Source: JABFRJ01 sp033812735
Lineage (GTDB): Bacteria > Pseudomonadota > Alphaproteobacteria > Rhizobiales > Hyphomicrobiaceae
Reading direction: 5' to 3'
Assembly (NCBI GenBank): GCA_033812735.1
Contig: JAPXTA010000069.1
Span: 1-26,301 of the forward strand
Length of the DNA: 26,301 nt
Within the stretch, counting starts at the first letter, position 1; each line of letters begins with the position of its first letter. Below the pieces are notes generated by a model. That model worked only from the letters and a program-made list of their open reading frames with translations, ran no database searches and was not told the origin of the DNA. Shown in pieces: positions 24,006 to 26,301 of the stretch. A program made the position numbers and the translations under genes.

Positions 24006-24039
24006 GCGTATTGCCGCGCGACCACTCGGTTCAATACGC
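24006..24039. repeat. Inverted repeat before the CBS gene
   Basis: GCGTATTG (24006-24013) and CAATACGC (24032-24039) are perfect inverted arms with an 18-base spacer, ending 14 bp before the ATG. A third copy of the core GCGTATT lies at 23971-23977. The arrangement looks like an operator or a 5' UTR stem. Confidence 0.5.
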
Positions 24040-24053
24040 CCGGGGGTGCCCTT

Positions 24054-24506
24054 ATGAAGGTTTCCGACGTTCTCGCCGCCAAAAGCGCAGTCGCCTTTTC
24101 AATCCCGCCAGACCGCAGCGTTCAGGCTCTTTGCGCTCTCCTGAAAGAGCGGCGAGTCGGCGCGGCCGTCGTCAGCAAGGACGGCATCTCCATCGACGGC
24201 ATCATTACCGAGCGCGACATCGCTTTCGCCCTCGCGACGCATGGCGCTGCCCTCGCGAGCATGCCCATTTCCAACCTGATGACGAAAGAGGTGATTACGT
24301 GCGCGCCCGGTGACGAGCCGGGCCGCGTCGCCTCAACGATGCTCTCGCGAAGCGTTCGCCATATCCCGGTCTCCGACAACGGCCGCTTCGTCGGCATGGT
24401 CAGCATTCGCGACGTGCTCAAGGAGCGGGTCGCCGAGTTGCAGGAGCAAACGGCTCAGTTGCGAGGGCTGGCCATGAACCAGGAAACGGTTCCGCAGGAC
24501 CGCTAG
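24054..24506 (+). CDS. Two-CBS-domain protein
   Basis: Predicted 150-residue soluble protein consisting of a CBS pair (Bateman module), roughly residues 8-62 and 76-130, then a Gln/Glu-rich helical tail (VAELQEQTAQLRG). The first repeat shows DRSVQALCALLKERRVGAAVVS and GIITERDIAFAL; the second shows LMTKEVITCAPGDE, RSVRHIPVSDNGRFVGMVSIRDVL. Such modules bind adenosyl ligands such as AMP, ATP or NAD and usually regulate a partner, but stand-alone versions like this rarely have a known partner. It follows kup; a link to ion transport is only suggested by position. The ribosome binding site is weak (GGGGGTG). Confidence 0.92.
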   Translation: MKVSDVLAAKSAVAFSIPPDRSVQALCALLKERRVGAAVVSKDGISIDGIITERDIAFALATHGAALASMPISNLMTKEVITCAPGDEPGRVASTMLSRSVRHIPVSDNGRFVGMVSIRDVLKERVAELQEQTAQLRGLAMNQETVPQDR

Positions 24507-24534
24507 CGAGCCGCGGCAGCGAGGCGTCAAGCCA

Positions 24535-25758
24535 TTACGTCAATAGGCGCGCAGCCCAGTCAGCGAACACCTGCGCGCCACGCACAATGTCTTCGTCGGC
24601 CGTGTTTTCTGTCCAATGATGCGAGATGCCGCCGATCGAGGGCACGAACAGCATGCCGGCCGGCATGACGGTGGATAGGGTCTGCGCATCGTGGCCGGCG
24701 CCCGATGGCATGCGCGTGCACTTGCCGCCGGCATGAGCAGCGGCGGCAGCTTCCAGCGTCGACTGAAAACCAGCGTCCATGATCGCAGGCGTACTCTTGC
24801 GCAGCGCCTCCACCTCAACCCGACACGGCCCAGCAGCGTTGGCCGCGGCAGCAAGCTCTCGCAGCGTCCCCTCGAGACGCGATAATGTTTCCGGATTGTC
24901 GTCGCGGATCTGGAACAGAACCTCGGCTCGTCCCGGGATGATGCTTGGCGCGCCGGGATCGAGGGTGATGCGCCCCGTCGTCCAAACCGTGCGCGGTCCA
25001 CAAACCCCAGGAAACGTCTCGTCAACGGCCATCAGGTATTTGACCGCTGCAAGACCCGCGTCCTTGCGGATCGCCATCCGTGTCGTCCCCGCGTGGTTCT
25101 GAACGCCCGTGAACGTGACCTTGAATTGCCAGATGCCGACAATTGACGTCACCACACCGATCGCAAGCTTTTGCGACTCCAGCCACTCGCCTTGCTCGAT
25201 GTGCGCCTCGATAAATCCGCGATAGCGCCCCTTCTCGACCATGACACGCGGACGGCCAGCGAAGCCGGCACGTTTCAACGCGTCGCGCATCGTCTCGCCA
25301 GTCGTGCGGTCCACCGCCGCATCGATGTCCGCTTCGCCGACACCGCCGACGAACGACCGCGATCCCAGGAAGAAGCCGAAATGCCCCTCCTCGTCGCACC
25401 AGGACGCCACTTCGACAGCGCAATCACCCGCCGCTGGATGATTGTTGATCACCCGCGCCGCTTCGAGCGCATAGACGACCCCGAGCGGACCATCGAGCCA
25501 CCCCGCGTAGTTCTGGCTTTCGAGATGCGACCCCGCGAGCAGCTTCGGGCCCTTTCGCGGTGATGTCCCAACGATATTGCCGATCCCGTCGATCGCACCT
25601 GTAAGCCCTGCCTCCGGCAGCTTGCTCTCCAGCCAATGGAGCGACTTGATATGCGGCTCGCTGAACGTCGGCTTGTGAACGCCGGTCTTGTAGGCGCCGA
25701 TCGCTCTCAGAGCCGTCAGGTCGGCAAGTACGCGCTTGCCATCGATGCGAACGTCCAT
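24535..25758 (-). CDS. M20 family Zn amidohydrolase (allantoate / N-carbamoyl-L-amino acid hydrolase type)
   Basis: Predicted 407-residue cytosolic dimeric metallohydrolase that removes a ureido or carbamoyl group. Metal-site segments are GSHLE (H78), GWLDGPLG (D89), CDEEGHFG (E123-E124), EAHIEQG (H186) and GGISHHWTEN near the C-terminus (H380/H381). NHAGTTRM and PSGAGHDAQ are the usual dimerisation and substrate segments. The Asp two residues after the first zinc His, normally HLD, is Glu here (E80). The ATG at 25758 has AGAGGA 4 nt upstream; the TTG at 25785 would overlap the upstream HAD gene. It is 23 bp downstream of that gene, so the two are likely one transcript. Its L-carbamoyl or allantoate activity would complement the D-specific route elsewhere in the window. 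Confidence 0.9.
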   Translation of the reverse strand: MDVRIDGKRVLADLTALRAIGAYKTGVHKPTFSEPHIKSLHWLESKLPEAGLTGAIDGIGNIVGTSPRKGPKLLAGSHLESQNYAGWLDGPLGVVYALEAARVINNHPAAGDCAVEVASWCDEEGHFGFFLGSRSFVGGVGEADIDAAVDRTTGETMRDALKRAGFAGRPRVMVEKGRYRGFIEAHIEQGEWLESQKLAIGVVTSIVGIWQFKVTFTGVQNHAGTTRMAIRKDAGLAAVKYLMAVDETFPGVCGPRTVWTTGRITLDPGAPSIIPGRAEVLFQIRDDNPETLSRLEGTLRELAAAANAAGPCRVEVEALRKSTPAIMDAGFQSTLEAAAAAHAGGKCTRMPSGAGHDAQTLSTVMPAGMLFVPSIGGISHHWTENTADEDIVRGAQVFADWAARLLT

Positions 25759-25781
25759 GTGGTCCTCTGCCTTCCGGCGTT

Positions 25782-26301
25782 TCAACTGCGGCGATGAGAG
25801 AACAGCGCGGGCAGATCCCGCACACTGTCGAGCACGAGGTCAGCATGCGGCGCGAGGTCGTCGTGTCCGCTCGTGCCAGACAATACCGCGATCCGGCCGG
25901 CCCCGGCACGATGCGCCATTTCGAGATCGTGAATGCTGTCACCGACGACCGCGACGGCGGACGCGGGCATATCGACGGCGCGGCAGAACGCATCGACCAT
26001 ACCGGGCGACGGCTTTACGCCGTGTCCGCTGTCGCATCCACACGTGAACGCGCAAAGATCGATGACACCGTACCGTCCAAGAGAAGCAGCAAGCCCATCG
26101 GCGGTGTCATTGGTGGCAATCCCGAGAACCAGCCCGAGTTCGACCAAGTCTTCCATGGCCTCACGTATGCCATCAATCAGAACGGCGCCGGAGGCGCCAC
26201 CTTCGCGAAACGCCCGTGCCGAGTGCTCATAGAGATCGGCCGGCGCCCGTGCACCCGCCACATCCAGCATGTGCGAAACGATACCCTCGAGCCCCGCCCC
26301 G
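25782..26301 (-). CDS. HAD family hydrolase (N-terminus outside window)
   Basis: Partial haloacid-dehalogenase-type phosphatase, probably of the phosphoglycolate phosphatase/Gph-like group. Visible are motif II (IATNDT), the motif III lysine in GVKPSPGMV and motif IV (VVGDSIHDLEMA), followed by the typical AGAGRIAVLSGTSGHDDL. Motif I (DxDGT), with the nucleophilic aspartate, must lie upstream beyond the right edge. The frame is open to the last base, so the ATG at 26270 is internal. It precedes the M20 hydrolase on the same strand by 23 bp. The substrate is a small phosphate ester that cannot be named. Confidence 0.88.
   Translation of the reverse strand, partial: GAGLEGIVSHMLDVAGARAPADLYEHSARAFREGGASGAVLIDGIREAMEDLVELGLVLGIATNDTADGLAASLGRYGVIDLCAFTCGCDSGHGVKPSPGMVDAFCRAVDMPASAVAVVGDSIHDLEMAHRAGAGRIAVLSGTSGHDDLAPHADLVLDSVRDLPALFSHRRS

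Noticed and set aside
22015..24506. Kup plus CBS protein as a defined potassium-sensing system
   Set aside because: Adjacency alone; the CBS gene has its own leader and such stand-alone CBS proteins are widespread without kup.

Overview
The window is a GC-rich, densely coded bacterial chromosomal segment. Every inter-genic gap is under 300 bp; the largest is about 269 bp, upstream of kup. Base composition, codon use and gene families suggest an alphaproteobacterium, probably of the Hyphomicrobiales (Rhizobiales). That placement is inference: there is no rRNA or other phylogenetic marker here apart from one tRNA. I see no insertion sequence, integrase, CRISPR array, rRNA or replication origin.

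Layout, left to right. (1) 2-1765: an adenine-deaminase-family amidohydrolase, cut by the left edge, followed by tRNA-Gly(CCC). (2) 1942-4469, minus strand: a four-domain rhodanese protein and a fumarylacetoacetate-hydrolase (FAH) family enzyme. Facing away from them on the plus strand (4655-7322) are a DapA/NanA-type class I aldolase, an SDR dehydrogenase and a YghU-type glutathione transferase. (3) 7345-14515: the core of the window, a hydantoin utilisation locus. It has an Asp/Glu/hydantoin racemase, a D-hydantoinase/dihydropyrimidinase, a second DapA-family protein, a complete polar-amino-acid type ABC importer (binding protein, ATPase, two permeases) and an N-carbamoyl-D-amino-acid hydrolase. 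(4) 14607-16483: a lone PotB-type ABC permease whose stop codon overlaps the start of a family 2 glycosyltransferase. (5) 16484-19503: a GlsB/YeaQ-type small membrane protein, a DUF817 membrane protein, a solute-binding-domain protein with no signal peptide, and a YiiG-like (DUF3829) lipoprotein. (6) 19692-21745: a zinc alcohol dehydrogenase and a PLP serine/threonine-dehydratase-like enzyme. (7) 22015-24506: Kup potassium transporter and a two-CBS-domain protein. (8) 24535-26301, minus strand: an M20 allantoate/N-carbamoyl-L-amino-acid amidohydrolase and a HAD phosphatase cut by the right edge.

How it fits together. The racemase, hydantoinase and D-carbamoylase form the textbook three-enzyme route from a racemic 5-substituted hydantoin to a free D-amino acid, CO2 and ammonia, and the adjacent ABC importer probably feeds it. 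The adenine deaminase at one end and the M20 ureido hydrolase at the other extend the theme to scavenging nitrogen from cyclic amides and nucleobases. The FAH, SDR and aldolase genes look like a separate small catabolic set for a keto-acid or sugar-acid substrate. No recognisable transcription factor is encoded in the window. The most notable oddities are the rhodanese protein with catalytic Cys in only two of four domains, the orphan permease coupled to a glycosyltransferase, the leaderless binding protein, and several short repeats and palindromes in the intergenic gaps.
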